Under the pieces are notes generated by a model. The model had not been told where the DNA came from and made no database searches. It saw only the letters and a list, made by a program, of their open reading frames with translations. Of a stretch of DNA of 64,000 bases, positions 46,295 to 55,963 are shown piece after piece. The DNA lies in assembly GCF_000226115.1 (NCBI RefSeq), contig NC_016459.1:1550001-1614000 (forward strand), written 5' to 3'. The stretch is from Thermothielavioides terrestris NRRL 8126. Its lineage: Eukaryota; Ascomycota; Sordariomycetes; Sordariales; Chaetomiaceae. The number at the start of each line of letters is the position of its first letter. Position 1 is the stretch's first letter. Position numbers and translations under genes: made by a program.

Positions 46295-47696
46295 CGAGCC
46301 TCGCGGGATGGAAACAGACCATGGCGGCGGTTCCTTTTTGCTTCGGCCGAGCGGGCGCCGGTTAGACGGCTCATAGAGGGCACGGCTGTTCATGTTCACT
46401 ACCCTACCTCTACCTCGGCGGGTCACATTCTCGGATGAGGTCACATCGGCCAGGGGTAGAGCTCAAGTCGTCGGTAGTCGGGTATCTGAACGGAGGCAGC
46501 TGTTTTGTGTGGAACGCTTGCTCCATAGAACTGCGCTGTTCACGGTAGACGGATCAGCGGGCGATGGTTAACATTTCCTGCGATCGGCTCAGGCTCGTCG
46601 ATGAGATATGGTAGCCCGTAGTCCCAACGCTTTCAAATGCAGGTGCGAAGTCCTTGCGGGGGTTATAAGCTGCGTTCTTGCGGCCGGATACACCCACATC
46701 AGGTACTCCAATTCCGTAGTGTACCAACACGGGTAATCAATGGCTGCGCACTCCGTTTTCTAAGCCGAAGCCGAAATGCGAGCTGGGGGTTATCCTGGTG
46801 TTTGCAATGCACAGCGCTGAATTGGCCTCTTCCGGCTGCCATGTACAATGAAGAACTCGGTAGTGTAGGTCTTCCGCATCGTGTCATGAATGCCCTTTGT
46901 CACGCACGAACCTCGGCCAGCGGATGTGCCTGAAGATCTCCGTTCTGAAACTGGTTTCGTCGCTGGGCCGGGCCCGCCCTCTCTTCAAAGCTCGGCCCTC
47001 CCCGCCAAGCAAAATCTGTGTAGTGTTTTTAAAGGGGTCGAGCGCCAGGGGTCCATAACCAGGGGCCAAGCGACAGCCTTCGCTGCGACAAGGCCGCAGA
47101 CCCACCTGGCAAGCTGAAGAATCACGAGCCAATCGCAGGCTGATTCATCTGTGCCTCAGACCCCATTCTTCAACACAGCAAGCGGGCGAGACCCTTGCGC
47201 AGCCAGCCGAGTGTTTCTCTTTGGTCTCGGGGCTGGATTGAAGAAGGGTGTGGTTTCATTCCTTTACGCAGTACACTTCGTTGGCGGCTGAGCTGTCCGA
47301 GCAGTAGACACCAACACAAGCGCACCAGTTGCCAAAAACGGCACCTGTTGTCAGCTTGCGGAGCGTCTCTGCACCAACGGGCAAGCTCCCCCTGCGGCCG
47401 CGCCACAAGGCCCTAACCTCGATTTGGCCGACGACTCCTGAGGATCCCGTCTCGCTCATTTACTGCGGCACACCCGACAACCCACTTTCCTGGCGAACGA
47501 ACTCTCTTCTGGTTTCCCTCTTTCTCGACGCGTTCTTTCCTGACTGTAGACCGGGTCCTGTCTTTTGTTATAGTGAGAAAAATAGCCATTGCAACAGCCA
47601 CTGCATACGAGACGAACGGCTTTCCCACAGGGCCGCATTGCTTTGCCTCAACTTCCAAGGCCTCTCAACTAGGCTTCTGCACTGCGCTTGTCCAAG
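46295..47696. other. Long intergenic region upstream of the syntaxin gene
   Basis: About 1.4 kb. No gene recognised; the part from about 47,330 to 47,690 is C/T-rich, like fungal 5' leaders. Confidence 0.45.
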
Positions 47697-49302
47697 ATGA
47701 GTGTGAGTGCTCACCCAATTTCTTGCCTTGCCATGCAAGTGGAAGCCGTCGCTGACCAGTTCTCAGTACGGCGGGTACAATTCGTACAGCGACAATGGTG
47801 GCGGCAGGTAGGCAATTCACCCATCCGCTTCTCTTGCTCTCGCCCGGCATGCCCGGCATGGGAGGGAGGAGGGGTCGAGGACTGTCGGTGCACGACCAGT
47901 GGGCTGATATGGATCGAAACAGGGGATACAATCAAAACCCGTTCGGGGATGAAAACGCCGCGGGGTACGGAGGTAAGCTGCGCCCTTCAAACCCTAGCAC
48001 ACGACGCCCGGAAAGTCTAATCACGGACATCTGAACAGACAGCGCGCATGAGATGTCCTCATTCGGTCGGCAGGGATTCGGAGGTATGCCGGAGCCACTC
48101 GATCCCGGTGCGAGACGTGAAAGTCCTCTAATCGTGTTGCCTGTACAGCTGGGCCGCGCCCCATGGCGTCATCCCCGTCAACGAACGAGCCGGCCATTCT
48201 TCGAGAGTGTAGGGAGGTTCAAAATGGGATCCAGAATGTCGAGAGGATGCTTCGAGAGCTGCCGGCAGTGCAGAAGCGATTTCTCGCCGATGCGGATACC
48301 TCGAACGACTCTGAAGCCAAGAGGAAGCTCGACTTGTTCAGGCAAGACATCATGGATCAATACAGAAAGTTGGCGGACCGTGTTCGGAAGATCAAGTCGA
48401 TGCCGGAAAGTCGCCAGCCGATGTATACCCGCCAGGTTGAGCGGGTTGAGGGGCGACTTAGGGACGCCATCCAGGAATTCCAGAAGCTAGAGGCTGTGTT
48501 CCGCAAGGAGACGGAAGCTCGCCTGGGACGTCAACTCCGAATAGTCCGCCCGGAAGCCACCGACGCCGAGATCCGCGCTGCCGTTGAGGAAGGGAATACG
48601 CAGGTTTTCCAGCAAGCCGTCCTCGGGAACCGGTCGGAACAAGCGAGTCGTGTGCTCGGCGCAGTCCAGCAACGCCACCGCGAAATGTTGCAGATCGAAA
48701 GGAGCATGATGGAGCTCTTGGAGCTGCTCAACGACATGCAGGAGCTCTTGACGAAGCAAGAAGTGACCATCAACGAGATCGATACGCACGCTGAGCAGGC
48801 TGCTGGCGACATGGTCAAGGCGAACGAGGAACTTGAGGTTGCCGTTGCCACGGCCCGGAAAACGCGCAAGAAGAAGTGGATCTGCTTGGGAATCTGCGGT
48901 ATGTGCTCGTTCGGGGAAGCCACTCCGTTTCCAGTTTCCAAACGCTAACCTGAGACTGTAGTTCTCATTGTCGTTATTGTCGTGGTTGTCGTGGTGGCCT
49001 ATATTATGGTCAACCGCGCTGCAAGCGGCAAGAAGCGGAGCCTCTTCATCAAGCGCAACGTCGTCGACGAGCTGCAGATGAACACCGCTCGCGCCGTCCA
49101 GATCTCAGCAGACTCCGTGACGGCTAGCCAGCACCCCCGGTCCGCTGATGCCGACCTGACTGCAGCTCCGCGACACTCGAGGCGGCGCTCCAACGCGGCA
49201 CGAGGCGTTAGGATGGGGCGCAACACTGAGGTCGAGCTTTCCAACACGAAACGATTCATCGTCGACTGGCACGGCATCGACCCCACGGATTCCGACAAGT
49301 GA
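47697..49302 (+). CDS. SSO1: Plasma-membrane syntaxin (Qa-SNARE, Sso/Psy1 type)
   Basis: Fuses secretory vesicles with the plasma membrane. Six exons: 47697-47702, 47767-47807, 47923-47972, 48039-48083, 48149-48898 and 48962-49302; 410 residues. The first coding exon is only ATGAGT. Exons 2-4 encode a Tyr/Gly/Asn-rich head (MSYGGYNSYSDNGGG...). An Habc region (RECREVQNGIQNVERML onward) and a SNARE motif follow, with the zero-layer Gln in LLTKQEVTINEID. KKKWICLGIC leads into one membrane segment rich in Val (about 298-314). Usual syntaxins stop there; this one continues for about 94 residues, Arg- and Ser-rich and ending VDWHGIDPTDSDK. The tail would be outside the cell or in the lumen. Assignment to SSO1 rather than another Qa-SNARE is by similarity of the head and SNARE motif. 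Confidence 0.88.
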
Positions 49303-50142
49303 TATAATCCCTGGTATGGACGGATGTATTGCTGCATTGCTTGTTGCAGTTCGTCCAGCGACGGACTGTTCCTAGAGCACTGGCCGGGTCACACAGGGAC
49401 GCCTGCCGGGATCCTGGTTCGCCGGAGCAGGAGCGGCGGCAAGCTCTGGCTGCGCGTCCGGGCCTGTTCTCGAGAGTGCATTACCGATTGGTCTTTGGAG
49501 ATTATCGTATTGGATACGAGTTGTCGTAGTCCCAGGCTAACGGTTTCCCGGTCGTTGTCCGTCCTAGCCATTGGGTTGGTTCGATTTCTGGCTTGTCCTC
49601 TTTTTCTTTTTCTTTTTTTCTTTCCTTTTTTGGGTCTTTTTTCTGGAGAGGCGTACAAGCAAGCATGGCGTATTGTTGGTACAGATATCAGGGCGTTAAA
49701 AGGCCGGCCTGCGGAGTGATAGCTTCTGGTTACCTTGTGTCAATGTCCACGGTGTTATAATCAGAAACCGTGTCCCCTGGAATCTTCGGCGTGTTTGGGT
49801 TCCCTAAGCTCTGGCTTGATACCTCAAGACAGCCAAGCATCTGGCTACTGACTTGCCCGTACCCCTGACGTGTAACAATTCGGCGCCAGAGGAACTCGGC
49901 TCCTCACCCAAGACCGAGCATGGCTCCTCACGGCGCACCCGAGATGACAAATAGTGGAACGTAGCGCGATCAAGGCCACACAAATCTAGCCTGCCCAGCT
50001 GTAATAACGACGGCACCCCCAAGCCCAGAACACTCATCGTGCGCGACGCCACTGGTCGGAAGACAAGGGTGAGCCGGTGGCCAGGAGAACGGCCAGGGGA
50101 CTATGAGTCGATGGCCCTTGCGCCGTCCAGGCTTGACGGGAA
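49303..50142. other. Convergent 3' region, no gene seen
   Basis: About 840 bp, with a T/C-rich tract near 49,600-49,640. Holds the syntaxin 3' UTR and the 3' side of the next minus-strand gene. Confidence 0.45.
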
Positions 50143-51042
50143 TCATGTTTCGTCGACGCCAGTCCCGGGCCGGAAAGGGTCAGTGACCCTGTTATCTAAG
50201 GGCGTGCCTTCGGAAAATTGCCCATGGGTATCTCCAAGTGCTCGCTGCCGTGCCGCCCCAGCCTCGACCGCCTTCCGCAAAGTCGACATCCGCCTTTCGA
50301 AGTCCTGGATCAAGTCGGCGTACTCCTCAGCAGCCGGCGGCGGCGGCTGCCTTCCGCCGCTGCCGCCAGGAGAGTGCAGCTCTGCTTCCGGCGTCGCCGC
50401 CTTGCCCAGGGGCCCAGCCGCCGGCTCGATGCTCACTCCTTCGATCTTCAGGACCAAATTGCCGTTGGGTCCCGAGGCCGAGCCACCGCCGCCGCCTTCA
50501 ACCCGGCTCAACTGAGTCGATGTCACCGCCCAGTCTGGGGTTAGGCTGCTGGCCCATGTCACCTGGTAGCCGGCGCCGTCAGCCGTAGGCTCCATGTCCA
50601 GGAGAATAGCGCGGTCGACGGGGCTGTTCGGGCTGCCCGCTCCACCGCCGTCCTCGTAGGCTCCGCGGTGATGGTGCGCCAGAGCGGCCGTCAGTATTTC
50701 CGGGTCGTCATCGGCAAACACGTAGTGGACGGTCGGATGATGCACCGTTTGCCGATTGGATGAGAGCGCGGTGGAGTTGATCAAGGTGAAAATCGGCGAG
50801 AACGGTGGGTGAGCGGGCTGCAAGGGTGACGGGGATGGCGGGGGAGGGTGTTCCTCGACAGACGCTGCCGTGGCTACGTGGGGGGACGCCGGCCGAGGAT
50901 GGGCTTGACCCTCTAGACGCTCGTGGTCTCGTCGCAGGCTTGACCTGCTGGCCCGGCTGGCTACTGACGGACGTGGGCTCGGCGGAACAGGCGAGGCAGG
51001 GTGTCCTCGGGACCCGGGGCGATCGATGCCAGGGTCAGTCAT
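50143..51042 (-). CDS. Unrecognised protein with Pro-rich head
   Basis: A single-exon frame of 299 residues. Residues 1-85 are low-complexity, rich in Pro, Ser, Arg and His. The middle looks folded and conserved: FTLINSTALSS, HHPTVHYVFADDDPEILTAA, RAILLDMEPTADGAGYQVTW, SSLTPDWAVTST, LVLKIEGVSIEP. A short helix near the end reads EYADLIQDFERRMSTLRKAVE. No membrane helix or signal peptide. I recognise the style of a conserved filamentous-fungal protein but not a named family. The high GC content also gives long antisense frames; this one was preferred for its non-random middle part and its correct spacing upstream of APC11. Confidence 0.7.
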   Translation of the reverse strand: MTDPGIDRPGSRGHPASPVPPSPRPSVASRASRSSLRRDHERLEGQAHPRPASPHVATAASVEEHPPPPSPSPLQPAHPPFSPIFTLINSTALSSNRQTVHHPTVHYVFADDDPEILTAALAHHHRGAYEDGGGAGSPNSPVDRAILLDMEPTADGAGYQVTWASSLTPDWAVTSTQLSRVEGGGGGSASGPNGNLVLKIEGVSIEPAAGPLGKAATPEAELHSPGGSGGRQPPPPAAEEYADLIQDFERRMSTLRKAVEAGAARQRALGDTHGQFSEGTPLDNRVTDPFRPGTGVDET

Positions 51043-51676
51043 CGCTGATGGTCCAAATGGATAGGCTCCGGCGCTTGGATGATGGCAGTGTCAAGACGAG
51101 GCGCTGTGGCGACAGGGCGGGCGGGGCGCATGTCGCGTGTGTCTTTCCGGGAGTCACCGAATGGAGGTTGTTTGGTTGTGGGGCCTCTGGCTCGAAAGAA
51201 AGGCCATTTGAATTCCTCTGCCTAAAGCGGACTGTAAGATGGAAGGAAAGTTCTAAAATGGGAGAAGTGGAAAAGAGCTTCAGCTGCAAGGTACCAATCC
51301 ATGTGACGCGCAGCACAGGTAGCTTTATCTTATCGCTTACACAACTACACAGTAAAAGCACCCAAACGTGATCCCACCAGTGCCAGACGCTGGTGCCTGC
51401 ACAAAACCTAAAAAGAGAACATACCGTACCAAGGCTGGACTGCTGTCTCAATTCACAGTCCAATCACCGGCAGCACTGCAGGCATCCCATCCTCAGCACG
51501 AGTTGACCCTTCCAAAACCACCTGCCCTCCCTCCCAGACAATTGTTTGCGGGGCATCCCTGTCGGAGGCCCCATGTATTCCTGATCTTGACGAACTGAAG
51601 CGCCGAGGTGTGCCAGAGTGCGAAACGATACAGATCCAGTTACTATGGCCCTGGTGAATTAAGCTTCTGGGACACC
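51043..51676. other. Intergenic region between two minus-strand genes
   Basis: About 630 bp of 5' leader of the upstream gene and 3' UTR of APC11. No gene seen. Confidence 0.45.
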
Positions 51677-52145
51677 CTAGGTAATATCCGCGGTGGTCCC
51701 ATTCAACGGCTCGGTCCATTCAAATCCTGAGACACCATGGAGTCAGCAAGCGGTAGGAGAGCCAGAAAACGAAGGGAGACGTACTCTGCCGGCACATGGG
51801 GCATTGGCCCTTGGCCGAGTCTTGCTTTATCCACTCGAGAATGCAATGCTGTCGGGGTGAGTTCACCAGCCCACAGGGAAAGACAAGAACAAGGTGAGGC
51901 ACACAGACCATGTGGAAATTGTGTCCGCACTTCCCAGACACTGTGTTAACAGAACGTCAGCAGGGCATGATTTGTCAGGTATATATCTCGGTGTGGCACT
52001 CACAAAGGCTGCAGTCATCGCCGGGGTATTTGCATGTCGGGCATGTTCCGTCAAAGTGGACCTGGCAGATGCCGCACACATCGTCTTCGGGAATGTCCCA
52101 CCGCCAGGTCGCCACAGCGTTCCACTGCTGGATCTTCACCTTCAT
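51677..52145 (-). CDS. APC11: Anaphase-promoting complex RING subunit 11
   Basis: RING-H2 E3 module of the APC/C, which recruits E2 to ubiquitinate cyclin B and securin. Four exons: 52145-52004, 51940-51909, 51848-51785 and 51726-51677 (introns 63, 60 and 58 nt), 95 residues. The start MKVKIQQWNAVATWRWDIPE is diagnostic. The zinc ligands are in CGICQVHFDGTCPTC, PGDDCSLLSGKCGHNFHMHC and GQCPMCRQ, the unusual extended RING of this family. The C-terminus reads RFEWTEPLNGTTADIT. Length is close to the human (84) and fission yeast (94) proteins. All joins keep frame and recover the conserved residues across exon borders. Divergent from the sulfurtransferase gene. Confidence 0.95.
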
Positions 52146-52736
52146 GGGGAGTGGAGTTGGTCGAAAGCGGGCGCAATATGTCAAATGGCAGCGGCGGACT
52201 TGACAGGGAAATTGTGTGAATGCAAGGCTCGCAAGTCGATTGTGACCTGCGCCGCTGTTCGATATCCACCCGTCTCGTGATGTATGATGTGTTCCGAAGA
52301 GAGAGCGCCGTTCACTGTGGCCTGGCCCTGGACCAAGGTGATAAGCCGTTGGGAGGGCCTTATCGCTCCGCTGCCCCAAACATGCAGATCCTTTGGCCGG
52401 GGCCCATGGCGTCATGCACAGTGGCCCAAGCTCCCGCCTACCGCAGTAACCGTTACTGCGATAACTGCTGGTGACTCGCCCTGCTGCTTCGGGATTTTCT
52501 TCGCTGCGGCCGTTCTTCGTCCCCTCACCACACAACCCTGGAACCCGACCCGGCCCTCAGCGGCTCTACAGCAGACCCGCTCAATGGACAAAGGAGGTCT
52601 CCTGTGACACCAATTCCCGTGTCCAGTCAAGGTGGCCGTGTGAACGTACGCCGAGCACATCAATTCGACGGAGAGCTGGGTTCTGAGTTCGTTATTTCAA
52701 CAGGCGCAACTCGGTAACCCACTCTGGATCTCCGCC
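52146..52736. promoter_or_regulatory. Divergent promoter, APC11 / sulfurtransferase
   Basis: 591 bp between the two starts. No specific site assigned. Confidence 0.4.
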
Positions 52737-53840
52737 ATGGCTTCCATCGCCACCCTCCGTCAGGTGCGAGTGTCGCTGCCCCGGTGCGGCGCCCCGCAGC
52801 TGTGTCACGGTGTCGCTCGTGCCAGCGTCGCCAATGTCAAGTTTCAAGCTCGGCGCTCTTTCTCCAGCTACCTCGTCACCCCGCAAGAGCTCGCCGAAGC
52901 CCTCAAGAAGAGCCCGCCCTCGCCAATCTCGTCCGAGCCGCGTGTGATTCCGGTCTGCGCCTCGTGGTTCCTCCCCAATGATCCCCAGGGTCGCACAGGC
53001 CTCCAAGTCTTCCGCGAGAAGCGCATCCCCAAGGCGCGCTTCTTCGATCTCGACAAGGTCATCGACAAGCGCAGCCCATACCCGCACATGCTGCCAACTC
53101 CAAAGCACTTCGCCGAGGCCATGAGCGAACTGGGCATCCGCCATGAGGATACTGTGGTGGTCTATGACAGCCATGAGCTGGGCATATTCAGCGCTCCTCG
53201 CGTGGGGTGGACTATGAAGGTGTTTGGCCACCCGAAGGTGCACATCCTGAACAACTTCAGGCTATGGGTTGAGCAGGGCTTTCCAACCGAGTCCGGCAAT
53301 GTCTGGACCGTGGAGTGTGGGACATATCCGATCCCCAAGCTGGACGAAGAGAAGGTGGCAAACTTCGAGGAGGTGCGAGAAGCCGCTCAGGACTACAACA
53401 AAGAAGGCGCCGAGGGCGTGCAGATACTGGATGCCAGGTCCTATGGCCGCTGGTCTGGAAAGGAGCCGGAGCCGAGACCCGGCTTGCCCTCTGGACATCT
53501 CCCCGGCTCGATCAACATCCCCTTTGACTCGCTCCTCGACCCCAAGACCAAGGCGTTCCTCCCGGCCGACAAGCTCAGAGAGGTGTTCACGAAGAAGGGT
53601 GTAGATCCGGAAAAGCCGATCATCAGCAGTTGCGGAACTGGTGTGACGGCGTGTATCATCGAGACGGCGCTCAGCGAGGCTCAGTATGGCTCGCCGGAGA
53701 AGAGGAAGGTTTACGATGGGAGCTGGACGTGAGTAGAGGGCGAAAAAAAATGGATTGCTGACAGTTGCTGACATGTTCTCCGCAGGGAATGGGCCCAGAG
53801 GGTCAAGCCCTCCGATTCACTGATCCACACTGAACAGTGA
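52737..53840 (+). CDS. TUM1: 3-Mercaptopyruvate/thiosulfate sulfurtransferase (tandem rhodanese), mitochondrial
   Basis: Moves sulfur from 3-mercaptopyruvate or thiosulfate to acceptors; yeast Tum1 feeds tRNA thiolation. Two exons, 52737-53728 and 53786-53840, with a 57-nt intron (GTGAGT...CGCAG) within a Thr codon; 348 residues. Residues 1-45 are Arg/Ser/Ala-rich without acidic residues, a mitochondrial presequence. The first rhodanese domain (inactive) holds ARFFDLDKVIDKRSPYPHM and VVVYDSHELGIFSAPR. The second has ILDARSYGRWSG, SGHLPGSINIPF and the active loop SSCGTGVTAC with Cys299. The CG(S/T)GVTA loop is the mercaptopyruvate type, in contrast to CRKGVTA of thiosulfate enzymes. Confidence 0.95.
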
Positions 53841-54429
53841 ATGCTCAGTGCTTCAAGCCCTGGACAACCCGACACTTCTGAGGCATCATTTGCCATCGCA
53901 ACTTCCTTCGAAACCCTGCTTTCTTTGTATATCAACCTGATGGGGACGTTTCTGCCTCACCAAACAAGTTTACGAGCCTGGAGGGAAATCACCCTGGGGT
54001 AGGGTCTTTGGGTGTCACAGTTCCGACGGCGGCACAACCTCCTAGATACGGTGGTGGAGTTCGACTCGCAACGTTGCACGGTGTTTCGGGCGTTGGGGTC
54101 TGGGAGCCGTGGAGATTGTGGGCGTCAAACAAACCTCAGCAAATTGCGTTAAGTAGCATCCAGCTTGCTTCCTACACTTCTGACTGCTTCGCATGACCGC
54201 GTCTGGAGGCTTGCTTGAGCACCAACCGCGCTGCAACCCCCGTGTTTCCATAGGACCGCCATGAGTGAGCGTCTCGCTCCTTTGGCGCTCTTATATATGC
54301 CCATCCGGTTTTCCATTGCGTCCGGTCACCCGCCCCGTGCGCTCGGCATCAAACAATGCACATCTTTTCCAGAGGAGGTGGTCTCATGTTGAACAACTCG
54401 AACTGCCGGTGCCTTTGCACTTGGCGATC
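53841..54429. other. Intergenic region
   Basis: Nothing recognised between the sulfurtransferase and the hydrolase pseudogene. Confidence 0.45.
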
Positions 54430-55164
54430 AACCCTTGCCTTTTTACTGCCCTTCCACTCAGCCACCCGCTGCTCGTTCATCTCGAGAGACGATGTGGCCC
54501 GCGTCCCACCAGCAGCTCTCAAAGCATTCGTACATCCTTCATGAATGCGTCAGCACCCGCGGCCACAAAGATCTCGTCTGCCTTGCTCCACGCCGTCAGC
54601 ACGGGCACTCCTGACGAGCACAGGGTAGTCCTGGAAGCGCAAGTACAGCCCGGCGTTCAAGCCCTAGAACTCAAACAAGCCCAGCTGGATTTCCCTGTTG
54701 CCCGGCCGGTCCGGCCATCAGCGCCTGGTCGAGGAAAGCAGCCTGGGCGGGATGGCCTCCGGGCGCGGAGACCCGTTGGTGTACCGACTGCCATTGCGTG
54801 GCGGACAGCTCTAGCAGCTGCTGCCGGAGCGCACCGCGGTCCTCCTGCGTCCCCCCGTCGCTCACAGCTTTTTCGAGAGAGGACCCGAACGGCTGGCCCA
54901 GACCTTTGCGGTAGGCGTTGCCGCTTTTGGGAAACGATGGCGCGGCCGGCGAGGGGCCTCTCCAGTGCGAACCGCAGGCCGGTCGGCGCGCCGTAGTCGA
55001 AGGTGTAGAGGGCGAAGCAGGTGAGGAGAGGGAGGAGGACGGGAAAACATAGAGCAGCGCTACACTAGACGCCCCGACCGGTCCTGTGGTGCGGGCGAAG
55101 ATCCCAACGTCATCAACCTCGACGGCTGCCACTTCAGTTCGATGCTAACATGTGTGGTAGTCAT
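54430..55164 (-). pseudogene. Decayed alpha/beta hydrolase (haloalkane dehalogenase-like)
   Basis: Minus-strand fragments in shifting frames follow the order of this family. A start MTTTHVSIE is followed, after a frame change, by VEVDDVGIFARTTGP and VALLYVFPSSS (the oxyanion-region HGFPSSS with changes). Then comes FDYGAPTGLRFALERPLAGR, IVSQK, another frame change to GNAYRKGLGQPFGSS, and ATQWQSVHQRV with LDQALMAGP. A stop follows EIQLGLFEF, then VPVLTAWSKADEIFVAAGAD with the late acid site and AGHIVSR with the catalytic His region. The segment between the oxyanion loop and DYGAP, about 60-80 residues in relatives, is missing. At least three frame breaks, a stop and a deletion show a dead gene. 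It is GC-rich, so RIP was not the cause. Confidence 0.8.
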
Positions 55165-55963
55165 AGCGCGGGGTTGTCGTGAATACGTCGCTCGCAACCT
55201 GCCTGGTGGAACGAAGACGAGTGTTGGCTCAGGGGCCAATGTGGCGTGCTTGGGAATTCGTGCAACTGGATCTCAACTGTGACCATGCGAACTGGATTTT
55301 GAAGAGGGAAGCCGGCCTTAAATGGTTAAGGAGTTGTCGCTTCTCCATTACCTCCGACAAGCCTATCGGGCTTAGACGCCGGAGCTTGCGCCCTGCGCTT
55401 GAGTTGCATGCGATCGTCACACGCACTCCGGTGCTCAGGGGAAGCGTCCTAGGACGGCAAAGTCCTTGGTCAGCGGTAAGACCTGGCTACATCAGCCATT
55501 CGTTCGGGTGATACTTATGCCCCCTTAGGGGCTATGTTTATTCATCCTGCAGCCGACTGCCGGGTTGGGATATGCATGTTTGTCTCTTGGTTGCGGTTGG
55601 CTACTGAGTTCCTCACGCCCTTCCAACCACATCAGCGGTTAGGTTGTGGTGGAACATCAACTAACCAGCCCATCTGCGCATGATTCCAGATATGACAGGC
55701 GGCAAACCCCGACTGGATCTCGCTCAGAATCACCGGGGCGGTTATGGATGGAGATGGTCACAAGTGCGTCTCGGATATTCCGTATGAGCAAAGCGCGGAA
55801 CACTAGCACGCAGATGCTCTCTTTAGAGTTGCCATGGTCAACAGACAGAGGTGACAGCGGTGACTGTCATCTCGTCCTTTATACATACCATCTCCGGACC
55901 TGGGATGATGCTTCCGCCTGTTATCTCTCGAACAGGGCAAGGCGCAATGTGATAGTGACGTGC
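55165..55963. other. Intergenic region, no gene seen
   Basis: About 800 bp between the pseudogene and the GMC gene. The ORF at 55,179-55,511 has no recognisable features. Confidence 0.45.

Noticed and set aside
54265..54996. 243-residue plus-strand ORF
   Set aside because: Antisense to the alpha/beta hydrolase pseudogene, with no features of its own.
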